A DNA stretch of 64,000 nt, taken from Adineta vaga. Lineage: Eukaryota; Rotifera. The DNA is taken from contig CP075494.1 in assembly GCA_021613535.1 (NCBI GenBank), positions 1,426,001 through 1,490,000 of the forward strand, read 5' to 3'. Position 1 is the first letter of the stretch. Each line of letters begins with the position of its first letter. This document shows, piece after piece, positions 1 to 10,912 of this stretch. The translations under genes and the position numbers were made by a program. The notes beneath the pieces are model-generated. The model was not told the DNA's origin. It saw nothing but the letters and a program-made list of their open reading frames with translations, and did no database searches.

Positions 1-772
1 ATCATATAAAGGTGCCATTACTAGAGTGTAGTTTGTCATGGTGTATAACAGTAATATTATATTCTGATTTACTGAGTGCTCTGTATTCTCGTTTGTTACT
101 ATTAAATTGGTATATCGAAAAGCAGGATGAAAACTAGTATTGTAGAGATAATAAGTTATAGTTCCTCTGGTTGAAGTTTGAAAACTAAAATTATAATCTG
201 CAGTTGTTAAAACATTGAATTCCAAAGCTTCATAATAGTTAGGATATTGAAGACATGGACGTATAGCATTAAATTTATTACTATTTGTCGTCAATACGTA
301 CGAATGATGAGATGATTTTTGACTTGAAATAACTAATCAAGAAATAGAAAAGATATTTCGTCACATTTTTTATTCCTAATTGGTTGTTTAGATGATTTAC
401 TGATTATCGATTGCATAGTTGTCTCATTTGTCATGATGCTGCTGCTACCAGTGCTTGTTGAACTGTCTATAAAATAACAATCAGAAGATTTTGTTTTCTT
501 CAGAATTTCATTTTCAGTTTGTATATTTACTTATTGTCGTTCTTGTCACCGAATCAATAGTAGATGTAAAAGATACATTTTTTGACTTTGTGATCGTATC
601 TGATCATATCAAATAAAATAAAATTTTCTTTGTCAAAATATACGCAATCATCACCTGTTGATTGACTTTGATTGCTTTTCTTTCGAAGAGAGACAAGAGT
701 TGCTACAGTAATAACTATTACCACCACTGTAAATACTAGGAATACAATACCAAACTTTAGATATGGATTCAT
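1..772 (-). CDS. Type II membrane protein with large ectodomain, truncated by the window's left edge
   Basis: I read three exons on the minus strand: 772-655, 466-401 and 332 to beyond base 1. The joins have GT-AG borders and matching phase (phase 1 at both). The start is MNPYLKFG, followed at once by a hydrophobic helix (about residues 7-29) and a basic LRKK stop, which predicts a short cytoplasmic N-terminus and an outside C-terminus. A Ser/Thr-rich stalk follows (DSSTSTGSSS), then the beginning of a beta-rich ectodomain (CLQYPNYYEALEFNV, then TYYLYN). The YYEA...F.V...YNFS pattern resembles extracellular repeat domains I know from bdelloid surface proteins, but I cannot name the family. 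The first intron, 188 bp, is long for this window. Confidence 0.65.
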
Positions 773-1264
773 TGATTGTGTAAAGTCACAGATCTGTTAC
801 AAATAGAATAAAATATATAAATTTTGATTAAATGAAATAAATTATACTTTTATTTCCAAGAAAAATACTAATATATCATGGTTTTAATAAGTTTTTTTTA
901 TAATATACGTTTAAGATTTTCTCGAATATTCTATTGACAATTGCTAAAGATCAAATATTGTTAACACGATGTAGAAGTAATAAATCATAATATTCTTTAA
1001 AAAAAGCCTCCAGCATTCTTTCTTCAGATCTCACACCTCTCTTATGGTTATTTTTATTTTAAATCACTCATATATCCAAATGCTTAAAGTAATTTAGATA
1101 ATCTCTCATTTGGATTAATAAATGTGCTGGAGCATTCGACAGTGTTTTTAATTAAAATACCGGTAATATTGTGTTTTTAATAAAAAATATACCACGCTTA
1201 ATGAAAAGCTTAAAATCGTGGATTTTGATTTCCTTATTTCGAACATCTCTCATGAAGTCGGAAC
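773..1264. other. Intergenic, no gene seen
   Basis: AT-rich spacer upstream of the minus-strand membrane-protein gene. It presumably holds that gene's promoter. I see no further exon or repeat. Confidence 0.5.
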
Positions 1265-1707
1265 GTGCAACCTCTACGTGGTATGAGAGAGAAACTTAAA
1301 GATATCTTTAAGGCTAATGCGCGTACGCAGAAACTATCGGGCAGCAGCGATAGTGAATCGCAACGAAGTAATTCGGACTGCGCTGAAGAAGGAAATGGTA
1401 AACCACTTCAGTATACCTACCAAGAAAATTCAATGAACAGACAATCAACGACGTTTCAAGTTATGGTGCTGGAAGATGAGACCCTCAGGTTGAAAGGCAT
1501 CGAAAGTATGACTGGGGAAGAGCCAAGGTCGAGTACAATTAGTACTGTAAATAATGACGCTATTGAATCAAAACCGAAAGGAAGTTCAATCACTGAGCAA
1601 TACAGATACAAGCGGAAAGACCAAAGCTTTTTAAAAACACACTAAATTGACACATGGAATGTAAGAAGCATGAATCAAGGCAAGCTCGAAATAGTCAAAT
1701 CAGAAAT
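1265..1707 (+). pseudogene. LINE retrotransposon 5' fragment (N-terminus of endonuclease/RT polyprotein)
   Basis: The open frame from 1265 runs to a TAA at 1643-1645. The same frame continues without a shift into TWNVRSMNQGKLEIVKSEI (1652 onward), the start of the apurinic-endonuclease domain of BovB/L1-like LINE polyproteins. The stop therefore breaks one element ORF. The upstream 126 residues are basic and Ser-rich, like the low-complexity leader before such endonucleases. Coding ceases at 1708, where a hAT transposon end begins, so the rest of the LINE (endonuclease core, reverse transcriptase) is absent. A 3' fragment of a similar element lies at 16085-16440 on the other strand. Confidence 0.65.
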
Positions 1708-2095
1708 CAGACATGGGCAAGTCATCGGGTTTTTGACCCAAGTCAAGTCGAGTCGAGTCATAGTCTGTTTCTAAAAATTTCAATTCAAGTCAAGTCAAAT
1801 CATATCTGAAAATCGTCAAGTCGAAGTTAAAATTCAAGTCAAGTCAAGTCATTTGTTGACTTGAAATAAATCGAACCGAATTTAAGTCAAGTGAAGCAGA
1901 TTTTTCGCTAAATTTCATCAATCTCATTTATTTTTGAAAAGATCAATATGGTACTTTCATTCTATATGAAAAGAAGTAAATTTTCAACACGATTATAGGC
2001 AAGAAAATAAACAAATGTGCTAGATAACATAACAAAATAATATAACTAAATTTCACTGTTACATTTCAATAATGTTAACTGTTGAAGAGTATTAC
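1708..2095. mobile_element. hAT transposon end fragment, inserted into the LINE
   Basis: It begins CAGACATGGGCAAGTC, one mismatch from the 16-bp terminal inverted repeat of the full hAT at 17204-20169. Degenerate CAAGT subterminal repeats follow, as in the full copy. On the minus strand at 2049-2095 the last transposase codons are readable (LQQLTLLKCN), matching the C-terminus of the full element (LEQLTMLKCN). The fragment stops exactly where a telomere-like palindrome begins, so the rest was lost or displaced there. Confidence 0.7.
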
Positions 2096-2143
2096 GAGTG
2101 TGGGTGTGGGTGAAAGAAAGACACACACTCACATCTTCAAGAT
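2096..2143. repeat. Telomere-like palindrome
   Basis: Arms GAGTGTGGGTGTGGGTG and CACACACTCACATCTTCAAGAT flank a short core GAAAGAAAGA. The same core, inverted, is in the next copy at 2202-2261. Confidence 0.75.
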
Positions 2144-2201
2144 GTAACTTACAAAAAGCAATGTATGCAGTAATTAGCCGCTCCCGCAACGAAATCATCG
2201 T

Positions 2202-2261
2202 ATCTTGAGGGTGTGGGTGTGTTCGTCTTTCTTTTACCCACATCCACACCCGCCAAATCTT
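2202..2261. repeat. Telomere-like palindrome
   Basis: ATCTTGAGGGTGTGGGTGTG pairs with CACATCCACACCCGCC...; the core CGTCTTTCTTTTACC is the reverse complement of the core at 2096-2143. This pair forms a nested inverted array. Confidence 0.8.
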
Positions 2262-3153
2262 CAATAAAAGATGCCTTTTTGCCAGATATGTTGTATTTGT
2301 TTCTCTATTTGCGATAATATATTAATAGACATAAGTTATATATGTTGTTTGAAAAGCATAGTTACCTTTTGTTGCGATTATATGAGGAAATGGAAAAGAA
2401 AAAAACAACGTTGGAAAAAATACATATTAAAATTATTCAAAATTTCATGTGATTAAAAGTTTTTTCCCGAGTAATGATCTATATAAAAAGATATTTTATT
2501 AATTCTCTTTAAAATTTTGCTTGCAAAATAACTTCATTCGCATAGAAACTAGATGAAAGAAAAGTAATAGAATATGAACAAAGCATGAAGACATCAAATA
2601 CTTCAGACAAACATGCAAGAACACGCGCACCTTCTCGTACCAAGAAAATATGTCAATAATGCACATACTTTATAAAAAGAAGAAAAAATCAACGTAAAAT
2701 AGTGATGTATATTACTTACGATACATCTTGAGGGAAGTATACTTAATTTTTGATAGAGTAGATATACGCTACGGGTGTATATTCTCTTTTTTCGATTATG
2801 TATGTCGCATTAATATTGAGTTAAGCAAGTAATGTTAATTCTTTTAACTATATCCTTATTCAAACGTAAGTGAAGATTACCAGATTTGATCATCAATTCG
2901 GATCAAACGATTCTTTACCATGACGATAGCCAACAAAGTCAATTTAGTAATAAATTCAGCGTTTTCTTCTAAGTAAATTTTTTTTATAGTTGGGAAAATC
3001 ATACTAATACGACTAGATAACAAATTCATTGCTAGTTCATTTCAGATTGAGCACAATTAGCATTAAATGACGTTACATGAGAGCAACAATTCAGCCTACA
3101 TACGAAAACTTTTTGATTTTGAAATGACTTAGCCTATTTGATAGAGTATAAAA
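2262..3153. other. Intergenic, nothing recognised
   Basis: AT-rich, with only short open frames of low-complexity composition. I see no domain, tRNA or splice-consistent exon. Confidence 0.4.
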
Positions 3154-3800
3154 CCATCTTGAAGGTGTGGGTGAGAGTGTGAAAGTCGCTCATTTTCAGC
3201 TTGGTTATTTATCTTTTAAGATAAACACAGTTGCCCCCCAAAAGGACAATGTGACAATCTCTCTGACATGCGCTGTACGCGTGATACGGTTTTTCTCATC
3301 TAATGGATTATCCTTATTTCTGTACATTCTGATGTACTTTGATAGAATATTTTCTTGCGTTCTCTTTTGTAGGGACGAGTATATAAACGCGTGTTTTGTA
3401 TCAGAACGATGCGATTTACGAGGAAGAAATAAATAAAGGCGTAGTTCCATCAGCGCATACATCTCTTCCATCAAAAATCGCCACAAACAATTTTTGCGTG
3501 ATACACACTCATTTCTAAGCAAAGAAAAACGTTGAGTTGTATATGTATCCTAGTTTATTCTTTTACTTGTTTTTTTTCTTTCGTTCTCTTTCGTTTATCA
3601 CAGATACTTCGTTCTTTTTCATCTCTATAATCACATATTTTGTTTTTTTCCTTTCTTTCTCTACGTGTTATCGTTTCATATGTGTCATGTCTAGTAATAT
3701 TTATCCCCAGTCATCCAATAGGTATTTTCCAAAAATTTGTGATCGAGTATCGTATATATAGCGTATAATTTTTCATGAATAAACACCTCACCCTCAAGAT
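3154..3800. mobile_element. Possible long non-autonomous element bounded by telomere-like arms
   Basis: The left end is ATCTTGAAGGTGTGGGTGAG at 3156 and the right end CACCTCACCCTCAAGAT at 3784-3800. These are inverted copies of the arms that bound the short palindromes elsewhere, but here they are about 630 bp apart. The interior is T-rich and pyrimidine-rich (3550-3680). It has small overlapping open frames on both strands that show no known domain. Two unrelated one-armed copies would give the same picture. Confidence 0.35.
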
Positions 3801-3869
3801 AATTAGATTCTGCTAATTCGCAAACACAGACACACACGCATATACAATTACTTTTAGAATTACAAAATT

Positions 3870-4403
3870 ATGGGCAATAGTGGAAGCACTATGACAAGTT
3901 ATAATTCTGATGGTTCACTAACTGAAGTTTACATCTTATTTAAAAAGTTAGGTGAAGAGTGTTACACTGGAGATGAACTAGTTTCTCATCATATTTGTCT
4001 TCTGAAAGTGAACGGTAAGTTCTACTTTACTGATCTGGGTTCTAGTTGCGATATAGGTGCTGGTCAAGGTAGTAAGTGTTCTTCTAGTGGAAAAGGACGT
4101 ATTAAAATTCGATTCGGTGAATATCAATTTTACAAAACACGTCCAATTTATTATTATCGTATTGGTTGCACACGAAAGACGCTTGCTGATATTGAAGATT
4201 ATGCCAATCGGAGTATTTTTAACGATACAGATTATCATCTACTTCTTCGCAATTGTCAAGATTACGTAGAGGCGTGTATTAAATTCTTAGAAATAGTGAA
4301 TCCAGTAAAAGCGCCAGGTAAATACGCTGGTCGTGAGACTTCTGGTGAAAAAATGTACGATGCATTGGCTGCAAATGATCCCGCAGATATTACTTTAAAC
4401 TGA
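3870..4403 (+). CDS. Permuted papain-fold (LRAT/PPPDE-like) protein, putatively N-myristoylated
   Basis: A single-exon 177-residue protein. The N-terminus MGNSGST fits a myristoylation signal (Gly2, Ser at position 5), suggesting membrane attachment. A histidine in VSHHICLLKV near residue 41 and an NCQDYVEAC motif near residue 130 mirror the His...NC(E/Q)xF arrangement of LRAT-like and other permuted NlpC/P60 thiol enzymes (acyltransferases or peptidases). No signal peptide or membrane helix is visible. The intervening YFTDLGSS and YYYRIG strands fit a small alpha/beta fold. It stands alone between repeats. Family assignment rests on motif order only; the substrate cannot be inferred. Confidence 0.6.
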   Translation: MGNSGSTMTSYNSDGSLTEVYILFKKLGEECYTGDELVSHHICLLKVNGKFYFTDLGSSCDIGAGQGSKCSSSGKGRIKIRFGEYQFYKTRPIYYYRIGCTRKTLADIEDYANRSIFNDTDYHLLLRNCQDYVEACIKFLEIVNPVKAPGKYAGRETSGEKMYDALAANDPADITLN

Positions 4404-4853
4404 AGATTTTACATCAACACTGACTCTATCACATAATTGCATCAGAACTCTTACTTTCTCATGATATTTATTTCAACAAATTTGTTTTCTGCATATTCTT
4501 TTTGTCAGTTACTTATTCGCTTTTCAATTTTCTCGTATTCTATACATAAAGGCATCAAGGAACAAACAACTGTTATGTCAATGGCGATTAAATGAAAAAG
4601 AAAGATTAAACAGGAATGAACATACTTTGGCTTTTGGAAAAATTTACAACGATCGATTAATTAAAGGTCTTAACATCTCAGTATTGAATGAAAATATAGA
4701 GTAAGGGAAATTAGACTATTCACACCTTGCGTTTTACTAGCAGATTGTAGAATATAAGAAAATATACCTTTGAGTTTCATTTTTTAAAATAGTGAATTTT
4801 ATTGAAGAGAGATAGCGAAAATTTCAAAGCGATTCCTTATGTATAAAAATTTG
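4404..4853. other. Intergenic, nothing recognised
   Basis: Downstream spacer of the papain-fold gene; AT-rich, no exon or repeat identified. Confidence 0.4.
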
Positions 4854-5094
4854 CTAGGATCCGGACCCGACGAGCTCTATTAGATATAGTTCAGAATCTG
4901 TTACACTATAGAATATGATTGGAATATCCATATTTTTAGGAAAAGGTGCAAGTAGATGAGCGTCTTTTGAAAAAGTTGGTCTAACAATACTGATAATATT
5001 TGATGTTGATACTATTTCGCATACACTACGAAAAGCATTGATTACATCCCCTGTCGTTAAAGCTAGTTGTCCATCGAGAAATTCTTCTCTAATC
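4854..5094 (-). pseudogene. Isolated terminal exon or gene fragment of unknown family
   Basis: About 80 codons are open on the minus strand without an ATG. They are preceded by an acceptor-like ...AACTAG and end in TAG at 4854-4856. Readable stretches include DGQLALTTGDVINAFRSVCE and HLLAPFPKNMDIPIIFYSVT. Composition and hydrophobic pattern look protein-coding, but I do not recognise the family and find no upstream exon. The last bases (CCCGACGAGCTCTAT on the plus strand) match a motif of the tandem repeat at 12775-13318, so the 3' end may have been rewritten by repeat insertion. Confidence 0.4.
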
Positions 5095-6111
5095 TAGTTA
5101 TATTATATTATTGAGAGATCACGATTGTTAACAAAAACATTGTATGAACTTGATTAAACCAGGATTTAATAATTAAAATTATTTTGTATGACACGTAGGA
5201 ATTGAATTATCGAAGACTTTCATGAATACCAAATTTCTCTTACATGTTGTATATGTTGTTGAATAAAGAAAACGTAAAAGTATAACGATCAAAACCTCAT
5301 CAATATGTCTATAATATACAATTGATCAAAGTTAAAATAAAAAATATATATTTTCAATTTCGTTAATTATTCGCCCATAGTCTTATTTTTGAAAAGGATC
5401 CTTTTATTTTCAGCTTCTTTTTTGACCAATTAGTGAACTAAGCAAATAATTGATGTTTGCAAGACTCTTTCCTACGAGAAAGAGAAAAAGCTTTCAGTGC
5501 AATCCCTTGGGGGATTAAAAATGTGAAACACGATAGATCTGTTTTTATTGCTAGTAAGGATGAGTGTGGGCTATCCTCATCCACGTCTAAACCCTCAAAG
5601 ATGGAGTCATGCAGTCATTGAATCAGTCGGTGGTGTTTGTAGGAGATCCTGAGTCTGTCGATTACATCTGTGACGGAGGCAATTTAAGGTATCGGTGACG
5701 TCTGTGGGGGAGGGCAAAGCATTTTTACTCTGTCGGTCATGTCTTTGGGGGGGGGGGGGATTTCTACCCTTAAACACTTCAACACTCTCTTTCAGATCGT
5801 GTTTCACAAAATTATGAAATAACTCGTCATTTTCATCAATATTGCAATAAAAAAAAAGAAAGAATTTCTTGGAATTTTTCATATGATTTTCTATTGAAAT
5901 AAATATCAACTAACTAATTTGAGTTCAAATATAAATGAAGATTTAAAAAAAACCTTAGCATAAAACTAATTCTTCAGGAAAACATAGTTTTAGTTGTACA
6001 CATACTTCTAATTCATATTTCGACATAGATATGAATAGATATGTAATTCATAACTTAAGCAAAGACGAAAATTAATCTATTCCTATTTTCATAGGAGAAC
6101 ATAGAAATGCA
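5095..6111. repeat. Repeat-bearing spacer with G13 homopolymer
   Basis: Contains a degenerate one-armed telomere-like palindrome at about 5558-5602 (GAGTGTGGG... then ACCCTCAAAGATG). A purine-biased stretch of near-repeats follows, with GTCTG/GTCGGT and GACGTCTGTGGGGGAGGG. It ends in a run of 13 G at 5747-5759, striking in this AT-rich sequence. The 100-codon minus-strand frame across it is low-complexity and I do not consider it a gene. Confidence 0.45.
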
Positions 6112-6200
6112 TGAAGGGTGTGGGTGTGGGTGTCGGTAAGGGTGTGAGTGTAGATGTTAGATAGATGTAGTATCCACACCCACACCCACACTCACACCCT
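6112..6200. repeat. Telomere-like palindrome, long copy
   Basis: GGGTGTGGGTGTGGGTG on the left and CACACCCACACCCACACTC on the right enclose the core GTTAGATAGATGTAGTATCC. Four G-runs on one strand could also form a G-quadruplex. It abuts the 3' end of the NHL pseudogene. Confidence 0.85.
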
Positions 6201-7379
6201 AGGATCCGCTTTTTCCCCCTTGATTATAAGTATCCGCGACGTAGACATTTCCAGAAGCATCGAGTGTCACATCACTCGGATAATAAAGTAAATTGGAAGT
6301 ACTACCGGATGTTGCAATCATACTTCCAGCAATTAAAGTCCAACTTGTAGTTCCTATAACTCAACGAACAACATTGTTCGTACCAAAATTACTGATATAA
6401 AGACTTTTTGATAATGAATCAAAATAGATTCCTCGAGAACAAATAATTGTGTTATATCTTTTCCTGGACTATTTCCACCACCAACAATAGTTCCATTGAA
6501 AAAACCAATTTGATATTGTACTATTCGATGATTGTATTGATCTGATACATAAAATTTACCTGAATTTGTATCAAGTGCATATCCCCATGGCGTATTCAGT
6601 TCATCAGGTCCAAAACCTATTCGACCTAAATTTTCATTTGATAATGAGAACCAATATCAATTAATATCTACACATTCAATTCATATCTGTACCCGCAACG
6701 ATTGTTATTTATGAATCACTTTGATTCCATAGCAATATAGATATTTCCAACTGCATCAGCAGCAACTTTTGTTAGTAAACTTATTTGTGTTTGATTAACA
6801 ACTGTTGGTGAATTTGGTGAATTTGCAATCTTTTTTTGAATACGATTATTTTCATAATCAGCTATGTATAAACTACCAAACGAATCGAATATTATATCAA
6901 TACAAAACGAAAGACGACGAGAATCGGAACCATGTTCACTTAATACACCAGCTGTACGTGTAGCTTTTCGACTCCAACGAAGTGAAGATAAGTCAACTGA
7001 AACAAAAATTACATCATATCTTTTTTTTATTGTAAAAAGCGAATACTCACTGATATCTGTTCCTGAATTATTTGTTTTCGATGTATTAAAATTCTCTAAA
7101 ATTGAAATTCACACTGTTTCTTTAATTACCTTTAATGTTCCTGATCATTAAATATACAATTATAAAAAAAACACATTAAAAAATTTTTGTTTACATCATT
7201 AGTGATAGTTTCATTCAATACCGAATCGATTAAGATATGTTTTAATACATATATACATTAATGATTCAAAATATTAAAAAAACAACTATTTTCATACTTG
7301 GTTCGGTGAGGCAAACAGTTGGAACAGCGATAATGATAGCTATACTGGCAAGTAAGATATGTCCAGCTGTAGCTCTCAT
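6201..7379 (-). pseudogene. NHL-repeat secreted protein, degenerate
   Basis: The minus strand starts with a signal peptide (MRATAGHILLASIAIIIAVP, ATG at 7379-7377). Small exon remnants follow at about 7100-7040, then NHL blades: FDSFGSLYIADYENNRIQ, NTPWGYALDTNSGKFYVSDQ, and LDASGNVYVADTYNQ near the end. Blades of this type form beta-propellers for extracellular binding. The copy is dead. There is a TGA after AMESK near 6715, a frameshift near 6440, and a TGA replacing the Trp of VR(W)VIGTT near 6360. The C-terminus runs straight into the palindrome at 6112-6200. Intact relatives lie at 24118-25580 and 26965-29240. Confidence 0.75.
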
Positions 7380-7974
7380 AATTTTTGGTAATCCTAACAA
7401 TGTGTATTTCCTAATAAATATTAATTAAAGTAGTTCAATAAGAAAAATAAAATGACCATGATTTTGAGTTGTTTTCAATGATGTTGATATTACCATTTAG
7501 AGTGAGTGGAGCTACCGAAAGTGATGCACAGAGAACCGATACTGGATCTGGAATTTCTTCATGGAAAATTCCGGCATCATCATCAATATGAGAATTAACA
7601 TTGACAATCACCATTATAGAATCTAAAAAAGACAGATATTCTTTGAATTTATTATAAATATTATACGCTTGTTTAAGTTCAAAAATATGTACGTATTCAG
7701 TATTTTTCAAATGAAAGAAAGAAGTATATTCTTCCTTCATAATCGATCATGACATCCATTAATTTATTTCATTTCGTATGTATTTTTTGTTAATTACGGG
7801 TAAATTCTGTGCACATTTTACGCATAAACATGTTCCAGAACAAATGTTAATAATTGAACTAATCATATAAATAATATATGATTGCATTTTGACGAACAGA
7901 TTCGTCTGACATCTAACGGTGTGTTTTATTGTCATTTGAAAAAATTATTGATTTTGATATGACTCATTTCTATG
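7380..7974. other. Intergenic between NHL pseudogene and eEF2 paralogue
   Basis: A 101-codon minus-strand frame at 7435-7740 is present, but it shows no domain and has no convincing splice partners. I leave it uncalled. The rest holds the divergent promoters. Confidence 0.35.
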
Positions 7975-7981
7975 TATAAAA
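7975..7981 (+). promoter_or_regulatory. TATA box of the eEF2-like gene
   Basis: TATAAAA lies 89 bp upstream of the start codon at 8070, with no intervening ATG in frame. Confidence 0.45.
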
Positions 7982-8069
7982 CTATAATTGAAAATGATGA
8001 AAGAGATTTTTTTTTCATATTCGTCTCATTGACATACTCTTTTCTTAATTGTCAGTTGTAATTCTAAAG

Positions 8070-10803
8070 ATGAATGTAAAAGAAATTCGTTTGTTAATAA
8101 ATAAACCAACAAATATTCGAAATATTTGTCTTATTGGACAAATGAATAGTGGGAAATCAACATTAATTAATCTATTTCAAAATCAAATCCCATTTAATAA
8201 TACACAAACAATTCGATCAAAGTAAAAAAAGAATAAATATCTTTTTCTTTGAATTCAATATTAATTTTCTAGACCTTATCTATTTCGTTATAAATCACCT
8301 GAAGATGAACAAGATTTTCTAATAAATCTTCTTGATACACCAGGTCATATCGATTTTTCTTCTGAAGTCATAACTTCATTACGTATTTGTGATGGTGCAT
8401 TTCTTATAATCGATTGCATATCAGGTTGATTCTATTATTTTGCTTTTCCATCTCAATCCATCATATCAATTTATAGGTATTTCTATTCAAACTGAACTTG
8501 TCCTTCGTCAACTAATTCTTGAACGTATTAAACCAATAGTATTTCTAAATAAATTTGATGAAATATTTCTTAATTTACAAATTGAATACGAAGATATTTA
8601 CCAACATTTTCAACGTATTATTAAAAATATTAATTCCATCGGTGATTTACAAGTAAAAAAAGAGAAGATTGACGATTTTTTTAAAACTTTTATATCTTTA
8701 GATTCATCCGGTAAAAGGTACCGTTAGTTTTGGTAGTTGTCTTCATGGTTGGGCATTTACATTGAAAGAATTTGCTGATATTTATTCAATTAAATTTGGA
8801 ATTGATAATAATAAATTAATGGAATATCTTTGGGATGATCATTTTTATTCATTTGAAAATAATCAATGGTCAGAAAATAAAACAGAAGGTTATCATCGTG
8901 GATTTTGTCAATTTATTCTTGATCCATTATTTAAAATCTATCAGATTATTAAGAATTATAAAAAAGATGAATTGGAACGATTAATGAATCAGTTAAATAT
9001 TAATAATGATAAAGAACTTTCAGAAAAAGGTGATGAAAATTTACTGAAATTGATTATGAAACAATGGTTAGCAATTGATAATATTCTTTCGAAAATGATT
9101 ATTATTCATTTACCATCACCGATTATTGCACAAAAATATCGTACAGAAATTCTTTATCAAGGAGATGAAATGTCTTCATATATGAAAGAATGTGATCCTG
9201 ATGGGCCATTGATGATTTATATTTCAAAAATGATACCGCAATCGGATACAAATCGTTTTTATGCAGTTGGTCGAATCTTTTCCGGAATTGTTCGAACAAA
9301 TCAAACAGTTCGAATTATGGGTCCAAATTTTATCTTAGGAAAAAAAGATGATTTGTTTATAACAAATCTAGAGTTTAGTCCAATAATCTTTATGGGTGAT
9401 AGAATTGAATCAATAGACGAGATTCCATGTGGAAATATTTGCGGTTTAATTGGTATTGATCGTTATTTAATTAAAAATGGAACGATCACAACATATGAAA
9501 ATGCATATCTTATTCGGGTAATTAATCTTTTTTTCTTCTATTGAATTTGAATTTTGTTTTATTTTTTTTTAGAAAATGAAATTTCATGTAAGTCCTCTTG
9601 TACGTGTAGCTGTTGAACCGACAAATGTTGAAGATTTACCAAAATTAATTGAAAAATTAAAATATTTAAATCAATTAGATCCAATTGTTGAAGTAAATTT
9701 TTCAATTTTTTTATTTAATTTCTGTTTTTTTTCTTCTTTTCAGTGTACTTGGGAAGAATCAGGTGAACATATAGTCAAAGCAATTAGTGAATATCATTTA
9801 CAACATTGTTTAAAAACTTTTAAAGAAAATTCCATCAAAGTTTCTGATCCGATTATTTCTTATTGTGAAACTGTTTCTCAACAATCCGATCGACTATGTT
9901 TATCAAAATCACCGAATAAACATAGTCGGATTTATATGACAGCTCAACCATTACCAAATGGTTTAGCTGAAGATATTGAAAATGATCGAATAATATTTAA
10001 TCAAGACATAAAGACACGTACTCAATATTTAGTTGAAAGTTATAATTTTGATGTAACTGACGCACGAAAGATTTGGTGTTTTGGACCAAATGAAAATGGA
10101 CCAAATATGTTAATTGATTGTACAAAAGGTGTACAATATTTAAGTGAATTTAAAGATTTTTTTCTTAAAATGTTTCAATTTACGACAAAAAATGGAATTT
10201 TGATTGAAGAAAATCTTCGAAATATTCGTTTTGATATTCATGATATTACTCATACACCTGATGCAATTCATCGAGGAGGTGGACAAATACTTCCAACTAT
10301 TCGACGAGTCATGTATGCATCAATGCTTACAGCTCAGCCAAGACTTTACCAACCAATTTATTTATCAGAAATACAAGTTTGTTGATTTGAACAAGAATAT
10401 TGTATGAATTATGTCGTCTTGTTTTTTAGTGTTCAGATGTGAATATTCCTTATGTTTATGGTGTTTTAAATCGTTATCATGGAATTATTTCTGAACAATG
10501 TAATCTTATTAAACCATCTCATTTAATAATTAAAGCATATTTACCTGTGTGTGAATCATTTAGTAAGAATAAAAATTGGAATTTTTCTTTAAAAATGAAT
10601 TTTCTTTTTTATCGATAGGTTTTAATAATATTCTTCAATCAAATAAAATTATTTCACAATGTTTATTTGATCATTGGGAATTAATTAATGAAGATCCATT
10701 GGACGAAACATCAAATATTCGACGTATTATTCATAATATACGGAAATTTAAAGGATTGAAAGAAGAAATTCCACATTTGAATGATTATTGTGATAAACTA
10801 TAA
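8070..10803 (+). CDS. eEF2 paralogue lacking switch I (translation elongation factor 2-like GTPase)
   Basis: Eight exons join in phase: 8070-8221, 8273-8424, 8477-8652, 8702-9517, 9573-9692, 9744-10376, 10430-10562, 10619-10803. All seven introns are 49-57 bp with GT-AG ends. The product is about 788 residues, against about 858 for canonical eEF2. It is collinear with eEF2 through domain II ([23 protein letters not shown]), domain IV ([16 protein letters not shown]) and domain V (LKEEIP..DNY-like end). The P-loop is MNSGKST (normally VDHGKST). G3 is DTPGH at 72-76 and G4 is NKFD at 126-129. About 30 residues between P-loop and G3 are missing: switch I with its invariant Thr, and the segment holding the eEF2-kinase Thr56 site. 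The diphthamide His (residue 648) is kept. It looks intact and constrained, with non-canonical GTPase chemistry. Confidence 0.9.
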
Positions 10804-10865
10804 TTGAAATCGAAGAACACTGTTGAAATAAATAAAGAAAGATTGTACTACCTTCTATGAACCCA

Positions 10866-10912
10866 TGAGTGCGGGTATAACTTAAGATTGACACCCTCAC
10901 CCACACCCACTC
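10866..10912. repeat. Telomere-like palindrome, degenerate
   Basis: GAGTGCGGGTATAAC on the left and ACACCCTCACCCACACCCACTC on the right, starting 62 bp after the eEF2-like stop codon. Confidence 0.6.

Noticed and set aside
7435-7740. 101-codon minus-strand frame as a gene
   Set aside because: No domain, no splice partners, biased composition.
8701-8727. Apparent frameshift in the eEF2-like gene at the AAAA run 8713-8716
   Set aside because: A canonical 49-bp intron (GT at 8653, AG at 8701) restores [16 protein letters not shown] in phase, matching eEF2. No frameshift is needed.
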